NCBI RefSeq assembly: GCF_900095135.1
Contig: NZ_LT605205.1
Coordinates: forward strand, 1,736,001 to 1,800,000
Direction: 5' to 3'
DNA from: Proteiniphilum saccharofermentans
GTDB taxonomy: Bacteria; Bacteroidota; Bacteroidia; Bacteroidales; Dysgonomonadaceae
DNA: 64,000 nt
Below are positions 47,394-56,503 of the stretch, in pieces. The notes beneath the pieces are model-generated. The model was not told the DNA's origin. It was given only the letters and a program-made list of their open reading frames with translations, and did not search any database. The stretch's first letter is position 1. Each line of letters starts with the position of its first letter. A program made the position numbers and the translations under genes.

Positions 47394-48389
47394 TTATAGA
47401 GGTGTTCCCTTGCTTATGTCTTTTTTGGCAACTTCATTTAAGAGTTTTGAAAAATATTTAGGATGCAACCCATGTCCCGGCCTTACTGAACGAATATTTT
47501 TTTCCGTAAAAATCTCGCCTGCTTTAATATTCTCTGCTGCAAATAGCGAACGCCTTCTTAGTCGGTTTTTTTCGGTAAGTTCGTAAGTAACACTACCCAA
47601 TGCCAAATGGGCTTCTCTTACCGCTTTTACCATTTCTGCAAACTCGTTTGGCTCCATTGAAAACGCGGAGTCAATACCACCTAAACTTCTATCCAATATA
47701 AAATGCTTTTCCACAACCGTTGCTCCCAATGCCACTGCTGCAATAGGGACGGTGCAGCCCATGGTGTGATCGGATAAACCGACCCGCACCCCAAAACGCT
47801 TCTTCATATCGGGAATTGTAAGCAAATTAGCCATTTCGGGCGTTGCCGGATATTCCGACGTACATTTCAATAACGTAACGTCTTTATTCCCATTTTTCTC
47901 ACAAGTTTCAAGTGCCAATTGAATGTCTTGTTCATCGGCCATGCCGGTAGATATAATCATCGGTTTTTGTTTAGAAGCCACATAACTTATTAACGGAATA
48001 TCCGTAATCTCTGGGGATGCGATTTTATAAATGGGATTATTGATTGTTTCCAAAAAATCCACATCTTTTGTAGCAAAAGGAGCGGAAAAAAAAACAAGCC
48101 CATTATCAACAGCTGTTTTTTGCAATGTTTCGTGCCATTCAAATGGCAAGGCTCCTTGCTGATATAACTCAAAAAGTCTTCGCCCTTTCCACAGGCCATC
48201 CTTTCGAGGCCCGAAAAATTCATTGTCCACATCAAGCGTCAAAGAATCCGCCGTAAAGGTTTGCACTTTCACCGCGTCGGCTCCGGAACGGGCAATCGCC
48301 TCTATTGTTTTTATGGCTAACGCCAAATCATTGTTATGATTGGCTGAAAGTTCGGCTACAATAAACAATTCCTCTTTTATCTTATTCAT
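47394..48389 (-). CDS. pseI: Pseudaminic acid synthase
   Basis: 331 residues from the ATG at 48389, directly after the pseG stop; the longer start at 48425 would overlap it. NeuB-family TIM barrel: FIVAELSANHNNDL, ADAVKVQTFTADSLTLD, KIASPEI and GLSDHTMGCTVP, then a C-terminal antifreeze-like SAF domain (about 270-331). The FTADSLTLD wording fits PseI rather than NeuB or LegI. It condenses the 6-deoxy-altrose derivative with phosphoenolpyruvate to Pse. Confidence 0.9.
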   Translation of the reverse strand: MNKIKEELFIVAELSANHNNDLALAIKTIEAIARSGADAVKVQTFTADSLTLDVDNEFFGPRKDGLWKGRRLFELYQQGALPFEWHETLQKTAVDNGLVFFSAPFATKDVDFLETINNPIYKIASPEITDIPLISYVASKQKPMIISTGMADEQDIQLALETCEKNGNKDVTLLKCTSEYPATPEMANLLTIPDMKKRFGVRVGLSDHTMGCTVPIAAVALGATVVEKHFILDRSLGGIDSAFSMEPNEFAEMVKAVREAHLALGSVTYELTEKNRLRRRSLFAAENIKAGEIFTEKNIRSVRPGHGLHPKYFSKLLNEVAKKDISKGTPL

Positions 48390-48391
48390 AG

Positions 48392-49402
48392 CTATAATTT
48401 CTCTAAAATATCTACAACCCTGCAAATTCCTTGTGTATCCAATATGCGCTTCGCTTTTTGAGACATGGCTGCCAACTTTTCCGTATTGTTAATCAAAGAA
48501 TTTAGTGTAGCGTTAAACGTCTCTTTGCCTAAATCGTCAATAAGCCCCAGATCGTATATGGCACCGGTTTTCGCGGACAATATCCTTAACGCTTCCGCAT
48601 TGGATTTCTGATGTCCGATGCCGATAACGGGCATTCCCAAACACATAAACTCATAGGCGCTCACGCCAAAAGAGGCTATAAGCAGATCGTATGTTACTAT
48701 TTTACCGGTAGAATATGGTAAAAAAGAAACATAATCTTTCAGTTTCTCCGGAATATTATTTTTATATAAATAATCGTTTCCATAAAAAAACGCGACCTCA
48801 ACCTGCTGCGATATGTTTCCCTCATCCAATATTTCGTACAAAGTAAGCAATATATTCCGAGGATCGCTACCTCCGGCTGTAACCGCTATTTTATTAACAG
48901 ATTTGTCTTTCTCGAATGTCAAGGAATCATATTTTTCTATTTCTTTATTGAATGTAAAATATTCAAGACCTTTATATACAACCGTACCGGAGTTTTCAAA
49001 AGGAGCAAAAAAAGCGTCATCTTGATGGATGGAAGGTAAAATAAAAACATCTGCCAATACCTTGGCATCCGTCAGGTTTTGATAAAAAATAACTTTGGCT
49101 GTTTTTTTTATTTCTTGAATAAATTGCGGACTAAATTGAATGATACCATCTGCATAAAAAACAGCTGCTTGTTGATCCCTGCAAATTGATATCATATCGT
49201 TTTCGGCAGTTTCAGGAAACAACTCGTAATGCTTAAAAGGAAAATCTTTTAAATTATCCCAGAATTCAGAAGCCTGATGTACAAATAATATTTCGTATCC
49301 TCTATCCTTAAGCGTCAAAGCTAAATTCAAGCTACGATAATAATGTCCCAATCCGACTTGACCACCGGCATCAACACGAAAAAGTATTTTTTTCTGCATC
49401 AT
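48392..49402 (-). CDS. pseG: UDP-2,4-diacylamido-trideoxy-altrose hydrolase
   Basis: 336 residues, GT-B-like hydrolase. FRVDAGGQVGLGHYYRSLNLA at the N-terminus and AVTAGGSDPRN in the middle, then ASFGVSAYEFMCLGMPVIGI, match PseG. It removes UDP before the PseI step. There is no fused GNAT domain, so it does not supply the missing PseH activity. Tightly spaced with pseI and the acyltransferase. Confidence 0.88.
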   Translation of the reverse strand: MMQKKILFRVDAGGQVGLGHYYRSLNLALTLKDRGYEILFVHQASEFWDNLKDFPFKHYELFPETAENDMISICRDQQAAVFYADGIIQFSPQFIQEIKKTAKVIFYQNLTDAKVLADVFILPSIHQDDAFFAPFENSGTVVYKGLEYFTFNKEIEKYDSLTFEKDKSVNKIAVTAGGSDPRNILLTLYEILDEGNISQQVEVAFFYGNDYLYKNNIPEKLKDYVSFLPYSTGKIVTYDLLIASFGVSAYEFMCLGMPVIGIGHQKSNAEALRILSAKTGAIYDLGLIDDLGKETFNATLNSLINNTEKLAAMSQKAKRILDTQGICRVVDILEKL

Positions 49403-49405
49403 TTT

Positions 49406-50062
49406 TTACTCCACACTTCCAATCTGTCGTGCAGGATTACCAACCATTTTCGCAAAGTCTGGCACATCTTTCAACACAACTGCTCCAATACCGCATATAG
49501 ACCATTTCCCCAATGTGATAAACTCCAATGTGGAGGTGTTGGTCCCTAAATAAGCCCCTTCCTTAAGATGAACATCCGCTCCAATACAGGCATTGTTAGC
49601 AACATAACTGTAATTATCGAGTTTAGCTCCATGTCCGACTAAGGCTTGGGCATAAATTTGAACATGATTTCCAATTACAGTATTGGGACCTACCGATACA
49701 AAAGGTTGAATACATACGCCATGTCCTATTTTAGCAAATTTAGAAATTACGGCCGTTGGATGTATAACAGTGGCAAAACGCTCTTCCGGAATTTGCAAAT
49801 CGAGGAGTTTATGCAAAAACTTATGGTTCATTTTTACGGAAATCAGCGTATAGAAAAAATAGACATCCTTATCAGGCAAGTAACGGTCAACCGTTTCTTT
49901 GTCTATTTTACCCAAAACCGGATATCCATTAATGGGTTCGGTCTCTCTGTCATTTAAAAAACCAAGAATTTCCCATTCCGGCTTTACGGCATTGATGTCT
50001 TCTACGGTTGATTGTACAACAGTGCCATTGCCATAGCCACCCATAATGATAAGTTTTTTCAT
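49406..50062 (-). CDS. PglD/NeuD-like sugar acyltransferase (left-handed beta-helix)
   Basis: 218 residues. N-terminal Rossmann-like domain (IIMGGYGNGTVV, LGFLNDRE) and C-terminal hexapeptide repeats (IGHGVCIQPFVSVGPNTVIG, ACIGADVHLKEGAYLG) define the NeuD/PglD family. PglD uses an acyl-CoA to acylate the 4-amino group of UDP-amino sugars. As no GNAT-type PseH is in the operon, it is the best candidate for that step. Its start overlaps the CoA-lyase stop by 4 bp. Confidence 0.82.
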   Translation of the reverse strand: MKKLIIMGGYGNGTVVQSTVEDINAVKPEWEILGFLNDRETEPINGYPVLGKIDKETVDRYLPDKDVYFFYTLISVKMNHKFLHKLLDLQIPEERFATVIHPTAVISKFAKIGHGVCIQPFVSVGPNTVIGNHVQIYAQALVGHGAKLDNYSYVANNACIGADVHLKEGAYLGTNTSTLEFITLGKWSICGIGAVVLKDVPDFAKMVGNPARQIGSVE

Positions 50063-50946
50063 GCCTGCTTAGTAATTATTTGTTCGTGTTTTCTTAAAAT
50101 TTTCTTTGCTTTTGCCACAAACGGAGGCCCTATGAATTTACCGTTCATTATCGCCACTCCTCTTCCTTCTTTTCGAGCTTCCTCATCAAGTCGCAACATC
50201 TCTCTCGCGTTTTCAACCTCTTCTTCCGAAGGAGAAAAATATTGATGAATAAGAGGCAATTCAATGGGATTAAGCGCCATCATGCCTCCAAAACCCAATT
50301 TGCGGGAAATATTTAAATTAACTTCTAAATCCTCCAAGTCTTTTACTCTTACGTGAACTGTATCAATCGGCTCAATATTGTTTGCACGAGCTGCCATGGC
50401 AATCATTGCACGTGGAGTGAATAAACTTTGATGCTCCTCGTCATGAACGCCTTGTAAATCATTAATAAAATCTTCGGAACCATAAGCTATGGCTATAACT
50501 CTCGGAGACGATGTGCATATTTCCTGCACATTCATCACGGCAGAAGCCGTTTCTATTAAAGGTATAATTTTGAAAGTACCTTTTGGTATTTCTTTTTCAT
50601 ATTCAATAGTCTCCAACAATTTATCAAAGAAGTAAATATCTTCTCCGCGCTTTGCTTTGGGATACATAAAGCCTGTTACTCCTCTCACGGCTAATTGTGT
50701 AACATCCTTTAGCAAATGCCCGCTTTCCCGGTCATTTATTCTTGGAAATATTACTCTTCCTTCAAAAATTCCTTCGTTGAGTAACTCTACCACTTTATTT
50801 CGGGCTGCTTGTTTGTTCTCGGCAGGTTGCACGCTGTCTTCTATATCAAACAAAAGAATATCGGCATCCGATTTTGCTGCGCTGCGCATAAATTTCTCGT
50901 TATGAGCAGGGACAAACATCAGACTTCGCATTAGAAAATCAGTCAT
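50059..50946 (-). CDS. CitE-like CoA-ester lyase 1
   Basis: 295 residues, HpcH/HpaI aldolase/citrate lyase beta family. SLMFVPAHNEKF, ILLFDIEDSV (metal-binding Glu/Asp), IPLIETASAVMN and AIAYGSEDFINDLQG are visible. Such enzymes cleave or form beta-hydroxyacyl-CoA thioesters (for example malyl-CoA). The start overlaps the MaoC stop by 8 bp and the stop overlaps the acyltransferase start. Presence inside a Pse operon is unusual; supply of an acyl donor is inferred. Confidence 0.82.
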   Translation of the reverse strand: MTDFLMRSLMFVPAHNEKFMRSAAKSDADILLFDIEDSVQPAENKQAARNKVVELLNEGIFEGRVIFPRINDRESGHLLKDVTQLAVRGVTGFMYPKAKRGEDIYFFDKLLETIEYEKEIPKGTFKIIPLIETASAVMNVQEICTSSPRVIAIAYGSEDFINDLQGVHDEEHQSLFTPRAMIAMAARANNIEPIDTVHVRVKDLEDLEVNLNISRKLGFGGMMALNPIELPLIHQYFSPSEEEVENAREMLRLDEEARKEGRGVAIMNGKFIGPPFVAKAKKILRKHEQIITKQA

Positions 50947-51406
50947 TTTGATTGCTTTTTTGGATTAATACTTTTCTTCTAAAACTCAGCACATCTTCTC
51001 CACGCTGATTATATCCGATGGTTTCTACATACACAATACCTCTATCGCTTTTCGAGCGCGATTCTCTTTTATCAAGAACCTTCGTACGGGCATATATGGT
51101 ATCGTTTATGAACACGGGAGCCAAGTGCTTTACAGATTCATACTCCAAATTAGCAATGGCTTTGCCGCTAATATCCGGCACAGTCATCCCCACTACAAGA
51201 CTAAACACCAATGTTCCAACAACCAGTATCTGTCCGTGTTGCTGATTTGCTGCATAATCGATATTGGTATGAACAGGATGATGGTTCATTGTGAGTAAAC
51301 TAAAAAAATTATTGTCGCTTTCAAAAATGGTTTTCGATAAAGCGTGCTCTATCACCGAACCCACTTCAAAATCTTCGAAATAATTTCCTAAATTAGATGT
51401 TTTCAT
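50939..51406 (-). CDS. MaoC-family acyl-CoA (de)hydratase
   Basis: 155 residues, single hot-dog domain. FEDFEVGSVIEH at the start, then TMNHHPVHTNIDYAA where classic R-hydratases have GDxNPxH; the usual Asp appears as Asn, so the chemistry may be altered or the subfamily distinct. The later VVGMTVPD and FINDTIYARTKVL strands are typical. It would hydrate or dehydrate a short acyl-CoA handled by the flanking lyases. It overlaps both neighbours (8 and 14 bp). Confidence 0.82.
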   Translation of the reverse strand: MKTSNLGNYFEDFEVGSVIEHALSKTIFESDNNFFSLLTMNHHPVHTNIDYAANQQHGQILVVGTLVFSLVVGMTVPDISGKAIANLEYESVKHLAPVFINDTIYARTKVLDKRESRSKSDRGIVYVETIGYNQRGEDVLSFRRKVLIQKSNQND

Positions 51407-52220
51407 TATAGTAATTTAAAATTTTTGCTGCACGCCTTAAGTGTGGCTTTTCTATTATTACTCCATCAATAACTACCGGATTAAACTCATCCGCTTTTCC
51501 TTGTGTTTGTTTGAATGCATCCTCTACTCCGTGTGCCCAAGCCAGTTCATCGGTGCTGTAAAGTTTTATGCTTTTGAGTACTTCAAGCTGTTTAGGATGT
51601 ATATATAATTTCGCATCAAATCCTTTATACACGCCATCCTTTATTTCTGCCTCCAAACTTTGAGTATCTTGTAATTCCATGGAAGCAATATCTATAGCCT
51701 TAACATGGATCATTCGGGCTAAATATAAAATCTGCAATCGAAAAAACTCTAAATTTCGCAAGGAATGCACTCCGCCCACCGTATTCATAAAGTCATGACT
51801 TCCTACAGCTACGCCCGAAATAAACTTTTTATATTTCAATAATAAGTCTTTTGCCTCCAAGAGTAAGCGAGGCGTTTCAACTAACAGAATGATTGCAGGG
51901 GAAAAGTTTACAAAATAAGAGTGTATGAATTCAAAATCCTCCAAAGAGGATATTTTTGGAAAAACCAACTTACGAAATCCGTTCTCAAGAAGGGATAGCA
52001 ATAGTTGAGCATCTATCTTTCCTTGATAATCATAAAGAGGTATCCGTATATAGTATTCTTTATAATTTATATCGTCGGATAATAAACGTGATAAAATCAT
52101 CTGTCTGTCGGAAGCCTTCACGGCATCTTCCAAATCAATAATAATTTCATCAACGCCTAACGCTTTTATTTTATCAATATTGCCTAACTTGTATCCCGGG
52201 ACAAAAAAATAAGAGTCCAT
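51393..52220 (-). CDS. CitE-like CoA-ester lyase 2
   Basis: 275 residues, same superfamily as lyase 1 but clearly diverged: SYFFVPGYKLGNI, EIIIDLEDAVKA, ILLVETPRLLLEA, GVAVGSHDFMNTVGG and KLYIHPKQLEVL. The metal-binding Glu and Asp appear conserved. Two non-identical lyases around a MaoC gene recall the lyase/hydratase pairs of C4-C5 acyl-CoA pathways. It starts 2 bp after pseF. Confidence 0.8.
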   Translation of the reverse strand: MDSYFFVPGYKLGNIDKIKALGVDEIIIDLEDAVKASDRQMILSRLLSDDINYKEYYIRIPLYDYQGKIDAQLLLSLLENGFRKLVFPKISSLEDFEFIHSYFVNFSPAIILLVETPRLLLEAKDLLLKYKKFISGVAVGSHDFMNTVGGVHSLRNLEFFRLQILYLARMIHVKAIDIASMELQDTQSLEAEIKDGVYKGFDAKLYIHPKQLEVLKSIKLYSTDELAWAHGVEDAFKQTQGKADEFNPVVIDGVIIEKPHLRRAAKILNYYNENI

Positions 52221-52222
52221 TT

Positions 52223-52897
52223 TTATCCTTTCAGAAGTTTAAACTTCAATTCAGCCATTTGCCAATCTGTTTCATTGTCAATATCCTGACATTCCATTTC
52301 CGATATCTCAAAACCGAATCTATTGTTTCCTTTCAACCCTTTGTCTGATCTCATCCAATAAAACATACCTGCATCGTGAAAAGCCGGTTTTAAGTCCTGA
52401 GAACGTGTCCGGTAACATTCCGGATAAAACATACTGACAGACCCTTCTGCATCCATCATAAAAGCCCTTTGTACGGGATAGCCAAAACGTACAACCGGAC
52501 GTACAGAATCGGCTTTTTTTGCTATTAATTCGTTAAGCCCGCACTGCAAAAGTTCCTTTGTCAGCAGTGGCGAAGTTGCCAGAATACAGCAAATATGCTC
52601 AAACTCTACCTTATGCGAAGCATAGATGTTTTTCACCTCTTCAATCACATCAGATAGAGAAGCAGTATCATTTGCCGTTTTTTCACTTCGCATAAAAGGC
52701 ACAGAAGCTCCATATCTTTTTGCAATATCGGCTATCTCTTCGTCATCTGTCGACACCATTACTTCCTCAAATAATCCGGATTGTAATGCTGTTTCAATAG
52801 AGTAGGCAATAATTGGCTTTCCCAGAAAGTCTTTAATGTTTTTTCGGGGAATTCGTTTGCTTCCTCCACGTGCCGGGATAATAGCTAAATTTTTCAC
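52223..52897 (-). CDS. pseF: Pseudaminic acid cytidylyltransferase
   Basis: 224 residues. The CMP-nonulosonate synthetase motif IPARGGSKRIPRKNIKDF is at the N-terminus, with SVETALQSGLFEEVMVSTDD-type SIETALQSG and VSTDDEEIA following. It activates Pse with CTP to CMP-Pse. Lacks the second domain of NeuA, as expected for PseF. Located between pseC and the CoA-lyase genes. Confidence 0.9.
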   Translation of the reverse strand: MKNLAIIPARGGSKRIPRKNIKDFLGKPIIAYSIETALQSGLFEEVMVSTDDEEIADIAKRYGASVPFMRSEKTANDTASLSDVIEEVKNIYASHKVEFEHICCILATSPLLTKELLQCGLNELIAKKADSVRPVVRFGYPVQRAFMMDAEGSVSMFYPECYRTRSQDLKPAFHDAGMFYWMRSDKGLKGNNRFGFEISEMECQDIDNETDWQMAELKFKLLKG

Positions 52898-52899
52898 TT

Positions 52900-54105
52900 T
52901 TAGTTACTGTAAAATTCGTCGATTGTCTTTATTACGTATTGTTGCTCTTCGGAAGTCAGCGTAGGGAACATGGGTAAGCTAATGCAATGTGAATAATAAT
53001 TTTCTGCGTGAGGAAAATCTCCTTCTTTATAGCCGAACTCTTGGTAATAGGGCATCAGATGAGCGGGTATATAGTGTATCTGTGAAAAAATATGGTTTTT
53101 ACGCAAATACAGATATAGGTTCAATCGATCCTTCACTTCCAGCACATAAAGATGATAGGCATGTCCTTCTATATCACCAGATTGACCTAAAATATAAGGC
53201 TTGTCCCTGAATGCCTCACTGTAGATATGGGCTATCTCACGTCTCCGTTCCAATCCCTTATTCGCACGTTTTAATTGACTGGTACCCAAGGCGGCTTGGA
53301 AATCGGTTATCCGGTAATTGTATCCTAATTGCTGCATTTCCATGTACCATCCGGGATATTCGGTTTCATCTTTATATCCTCCGGAGGCCAATTCAATAGA
53401 GTTTATATATGGGTAAACATTATCACCCTTTGTGATTCCATGTGTACGGAGCAATGTTAATTTATGGAATAACTCTTCGTCGTTTGTTGTTACCATGCCT
53501 CCTTCTCCACAGGCAATATGTTTTACCGGATGGAAAGAGAAAATAGACAAATCTGCAAAATTTCCGTTTCCGCAAAATTGCTTATGGTTATTTGAGTCAA
53601 GAAAAAATCCACCAGGAGCGTGACAGGCATCTTCAATGATCCAAAGGCCATATTCGTTCGCCAGTTCCTTATATGCTTCCAGATTTACAGCTCTACCGGC
53701 AAAATCAACCGGAATAATCCCTTTGTAAGTTCCTTTTGGCGAAGATTCTAATAAAGCTTTTACAGAATTGATATTTAATAAGTAAGTTTCAGGGTCAATG
53801 TCTGCAAAAACAACCTCCCCACCACAATAGCGTATACAGTTTGCAGATGCTACAAATGTAATAGGAGTTGTAATCACTTTGTCGCCAGGTTTTATCCCCA
53901 AAGCCATGGCACATAAGTGCAATGCAGCTGTTCCATTGGATACCGCAACGGCATATCTACAACCGATATATTCGGCAAATACTTTTTCAAACTCGGCTAT
54001 TCTAGGCCCTTGTGTAAGATAGTCGGACTGTAGGGCTTCGGTTACAGCGGTAATATCCTCGTCTGTGATATGTTGCCGTCCGTAAGGTATAGGTTGTTTA
54101 GACAT
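52900..54105 (-). CDS. pseC: UDP-4-amino-4,6-dideoxy-altrose-type aminotransferase
   Basis: 401 residues, DegT/DnrJ/EryC1 PLP enzyme. IPYGRQHITDEDI and YLTQGPRIAEFE at the N-terminus; the PLP Lys lies in SFHPVKHIACGEGG; GYNYRITDFQAALG is present. It aminates the 4-keto product of PseB. It follows pseB by 2 bp, a classic pseB-pseC pair. Confidence 0.93.
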   Translation of the reverse strand: MSKQPIPYGRQHITDEDITAVTEALQSDYLTQGPRIAEFEKVFAEYIGCRYAVAVSNGTAALHLCAMALGIKPGDKVITTPITFVASANCIRYCGGEVVFADIDPETYLLNINSVKALLESSPKGTYKGIIPVDFAGRAVNLEAYKELANEYGLWIIEDACHAPGGFFLDSNNHKQFCGNGNFADLSIFSFHPVKHIACGEGGMVTTNDEELFHKLTLLRTHGITKGDNVYPYINSIELASGGYKDETEYPGWYMEMQQLGYNYRITDFQAALGTSQLKRANKGLERRREIAHIYSEAFRDKPYILGQSGDIEGHAYHLYVLEVKDRLNLYLYLRKNHIFSQIHYIPAHLMPYYQEFGYKEGDFPHAENYYSHCISLPMFPTLTSEEQQYVIKTIDEFYSN

Positions 54106-54107
54106 TG

Positions 54108-55124
54108 TTAAACTGTAAAATTAGGATCAACGTATTCTTTTATTTTGCTTCTGAGAGAGTCTATTGTTTCCCACTCAGTATTATCTCCTGAATTGTAACT
54201 AAACCCGTCAGGTACTTTTTTTGCGTTAAAATAAGCAATGTACTCTTCCATTTTCCAAACTGGTTTTTGTGGAAGAATAGTATAATAAGTACCTAAATCA
54301 TAGGTGTGGAAAGCATCTGAAGGTGTGATCATTTCTTCATGAATTTTTTCCCCCGGACGTATGCCAATCACCCGATGTTCACACTCTGGAGCTATCGCCT
54401 CAGCTAATTTCATTATATGATATGAGGGTATCTTTGGTATGAAAATTTCGCCTCCCCAGGCATTCTCCAATGCATAAAGAACCATATCTACTCCTCCTTG
54501 AATGGGGATGTTGAAGCGAGTCATGTGCGGTTCGGTAATGGGGATTACTCCTTCTTTTTTCTTTTTTATAAAAAAAGGGATTACAGAACCGTTGGATCCC
54601 ATCACATTTCCATATCTTACAACCGAAAATTTTATTGGATTACTACCTTTTATATTATTGGCTGCTACAAATAGTTTATCTGATGCCAATTTTGTTGCTC
54701 CGTAAAGATTTATTGGAGCACAAGCTTTATCTGTTGAGAGAGCAACAACACTCTTTACCCCTGTGACTAAGCAAGCATCAATTACATTTTGAGCCCCTCC
54801 AATATTCGTTTTTACGCATTCTGTGGGATTGTATTCTGCAATATGTACATGCTTCATAGCTGCAGCATGGATAACATACTCAATTCCGTTTAAAGCTCTC
54901 GTAAGTCGCTCTTTATCACGTACATCACCGACAAAAAAGCGAATAGCCGGATATTGCGAGTGAGGATACTCTTGGTCCATGACAAACTGCTTTTGTTCAT
55001 CGCGGGAGTATATTACCAATCTTTTTATATTTGGCCATTTTTCAAAAATAGTTTTGGTCAATGCTTTACCCAATGACCCTGTACCTCCAGTAATCAAGAT
55101 ACCTTTACCGTTTAAATCTAGCAT
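54108..55124 (-). CDS. pseB: UDP-GlcNAc 4,6-dehydratase (inverting)
   Basis: 338 residues. Rossmann motif ILITGGTGSLGKAL (about 9-22), AAMKHVHIAEYNP, and the catalytic NLYGATKLASDK. TRFNIPIQGGVDMV in the C-terminal half is diagnostic of PseB. It converts UDP-GlcNAc to UDP-4-keto-6-deoxy-L-AltNAc, committing the sugar to pseudaminic acid. It is the first gene of the Pse operon, about 180 bp downstream of wzz. Confidence 0.94.
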   Translation of the reverse strand: MLDLNGKGILITGGTGSLGKALTKTIFEKWPNIKRLVIYSRDEQKQFVMDQEYPHSQYPAIRFFVGDVRDKERLTRALNGIEYVIHAAAMKHVHIAEYNPTECVKTNIGGAQNVIDACLVTGVKSVVALSTDKACAPINLYGATKLASDKLFVAANNIKGSNPIKFSVVRYGNVMGSNGSVIPFFIKKKKEGVIPITEPHMTRFNIPIQGGVDMVLYALENAWGGEIFIPKIPSYHIMKLAEAIAPECEHRVIGIRPGEKIHEEMITPSDAFHTYDLGTYYTILPQKPVWKMEEYIAYFNAKKVPDGFSYNSGDNTEWETIDSLRSKIKEYVDPNFTV

Positions 55125-55218
55125 CTTTTTGAATTTAGTTTTTCTTTTAAATACAATCTTATAGTATATATTATTTCTTCAGGAATAAAATTTTTCGATA
55201 TCTCACTATCTGATTAGT

Positions 55219-55267
55219 TTTAAACAGACTTCGTGACTACCAGTTACATAACCTATAAAGGTAGTCA
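55219..55267 (-). promoter_or_regulatory. Leader element upstream of pseB: shared 14-mer plus hairpin
   Basis: acttcgtgactacc at 55228-55241 is identical to 58932-58945 upstream of the Wza gene. Here gactacc (55235-55241) also pairs with ggtagtc (55260-55266). Two operon leaders sharing a 14-mer suggests common control, perhaps transcript processing or antitermination; this is inference. Confidence 0.35.
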
Positions 55268-55301
55268 TCACTTCGAAGGTCATAAAAAGACATAGCAAAC
55301 T

Positions 55302-56489
55302 CTATCCTATCATGTTATCGTGTATGGGGGATACGGTTATTTCTTCTTCTTCTTTTATACTTTGTACTATATTCTGAAAGAGAGGCTTCGTAAATATCCA
55401 TCCAATTCCTGTTATAAACCCCAAGAAGATAAAAACGACCAGTATTATGATGCGACGTGGTGCGCTTTTTTGTACTGGTACCACCACGGGTTCAATAACC
55501 GTGAGTACCGGTTTGGATTCCTTTACCGCCAGTTTGGCTTGTTCTAACTGTTTGGCTAGTTCATTGTACACAGTAAAGGCGATATCGTATTCGCTGCGGA
55601 GCCGCTGTTCGGTGGCGCGCGCCGAAGCGGTGGTCAATCCGCGGTTGGCGTCCTGGAAGATGGCGAGGCGCTCCTGCTTTTGTTGAAAATCCTCTTGCGC
55701 TTCATCAAAACTTTGTTGCACGAACGCGAGGTTGTCTTCCATCTTCTCCGACTTGAATGCCATCACGTATTGTTCCAATGTTTTGCGCACCTTATCTGTG
55801 ATCCGCGCTGCCGCTTCGGCTTCGGGAAAAGTATAATCGATAGTGATATACCCCTCTTTGGGGTTCAGGTTCAATTGCATCGAATTTTGGATAGTCTGAT
55901 ACACTTCCTCTTCCTCTTTATTGAGGGTGGGCAGAGATACATTGTCGGCGGGAAGTATCTCTTCCTGTATACCACTTTCCCGGATAGCGTTTATAAGCAG
56001 GAAAGGCAACCCGATGGTATATTTTTTGACGCTTCCTATAAGATTGAACGGCTGGTATTCTTTATTCGTATAGAAGTCGTACAGTGTGATTTCTTTGCCT
56101 TCAGATCGTTCTACCTTGATGGGGGTTTGCATGATCTCCCGGGTAAAAGGCACACTCTTTACGATCTGCGGATAAACGTTAGGAGAGAGGGTCTCCCCTC
56201 CGCTGGCCCCGGTACCGATATTGACACCCATCATGGCGGCAAGTCCGCCTAGGTTACTGCTTGCCCCGTCTTTACCGCTCTGTGGTACCACCGTGCAGTG
56301 GGCGGTATATTTTACAGGGGAGAAGAGGGCGATAAAGAGGCCTATCAGGAGAAAGATACCGGTGGTCTTCAGGATAAATTTCCGCTTGATCCATAACTTC
56401 CGTAGAATCTCGGTCAGGTCGATTTCATCGGTTGTTTCGGGAGACGGAAACCTGTTTTGGTTTTCCTCTGTATAGTTATCTTGTGTCAT
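55302..56489 (-). CDS. wzz: Chain-length determinant, Wzz-like
   Basis: 395 residues. Two membrane spans (about 37-57 and 350-372) flank a periplasmic coiled-coil (about 240-330). KLWIKRKFILKTTG and FIALFSPVKYTAHC at the N-terminus and PVQKSAPRRIIILVVFIFLG before the second span (P-rich) are typical of Wzz. There is no C-terminal tyrosine kinase domain. It sets polymer length with Wzy and connects to Wza, encoded 14 bp upstream. Confidence 0.88.
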   Translation of the reverse strand: MTQDNYTEENQNRFPSPETTDEIDLTEILRKLWIKRKFILKTTGIFLLIGLFIALFSPVKYTAHCTVVPQSGKDGASSNLGGLAAMMGVNIGTGASGGETLSPNVYPQIVKSVPFTREIMQTPIKVERSEGKEITLYDFYTNKEYQPFNLIGSVKKYTIGLPFLLINAIRESGIQEEILPADNVSLPTLNKEEEEVYQTIQNSMQLNLNPKEGYITIDYTFPEAEAAARITDKVRKTLEQYVMAFKSEKMEDNLAFVQQSFDEAQEDFQQKQERLAIFQDANRGLTTASARATEQRLRSEYDIAFTVYNELAKQLEQAKLAVKESKPVLTVIEPVVVPVQKSAPRRIIILVVFIFLGFITGIGWIFTKPLFQNIVQSIKEEEEITVSPIHDNMIG

Positions 56490-56503
56490 AGATTCTTGAT
56501 TTA

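Noticed and set aside
48392-49402. PseG-PseH fusion supplying the missing acetyltransferase
   Set aside because: The protein is only 336 residues, all accounted for by the PseG fold; no GNAT motif at either end.
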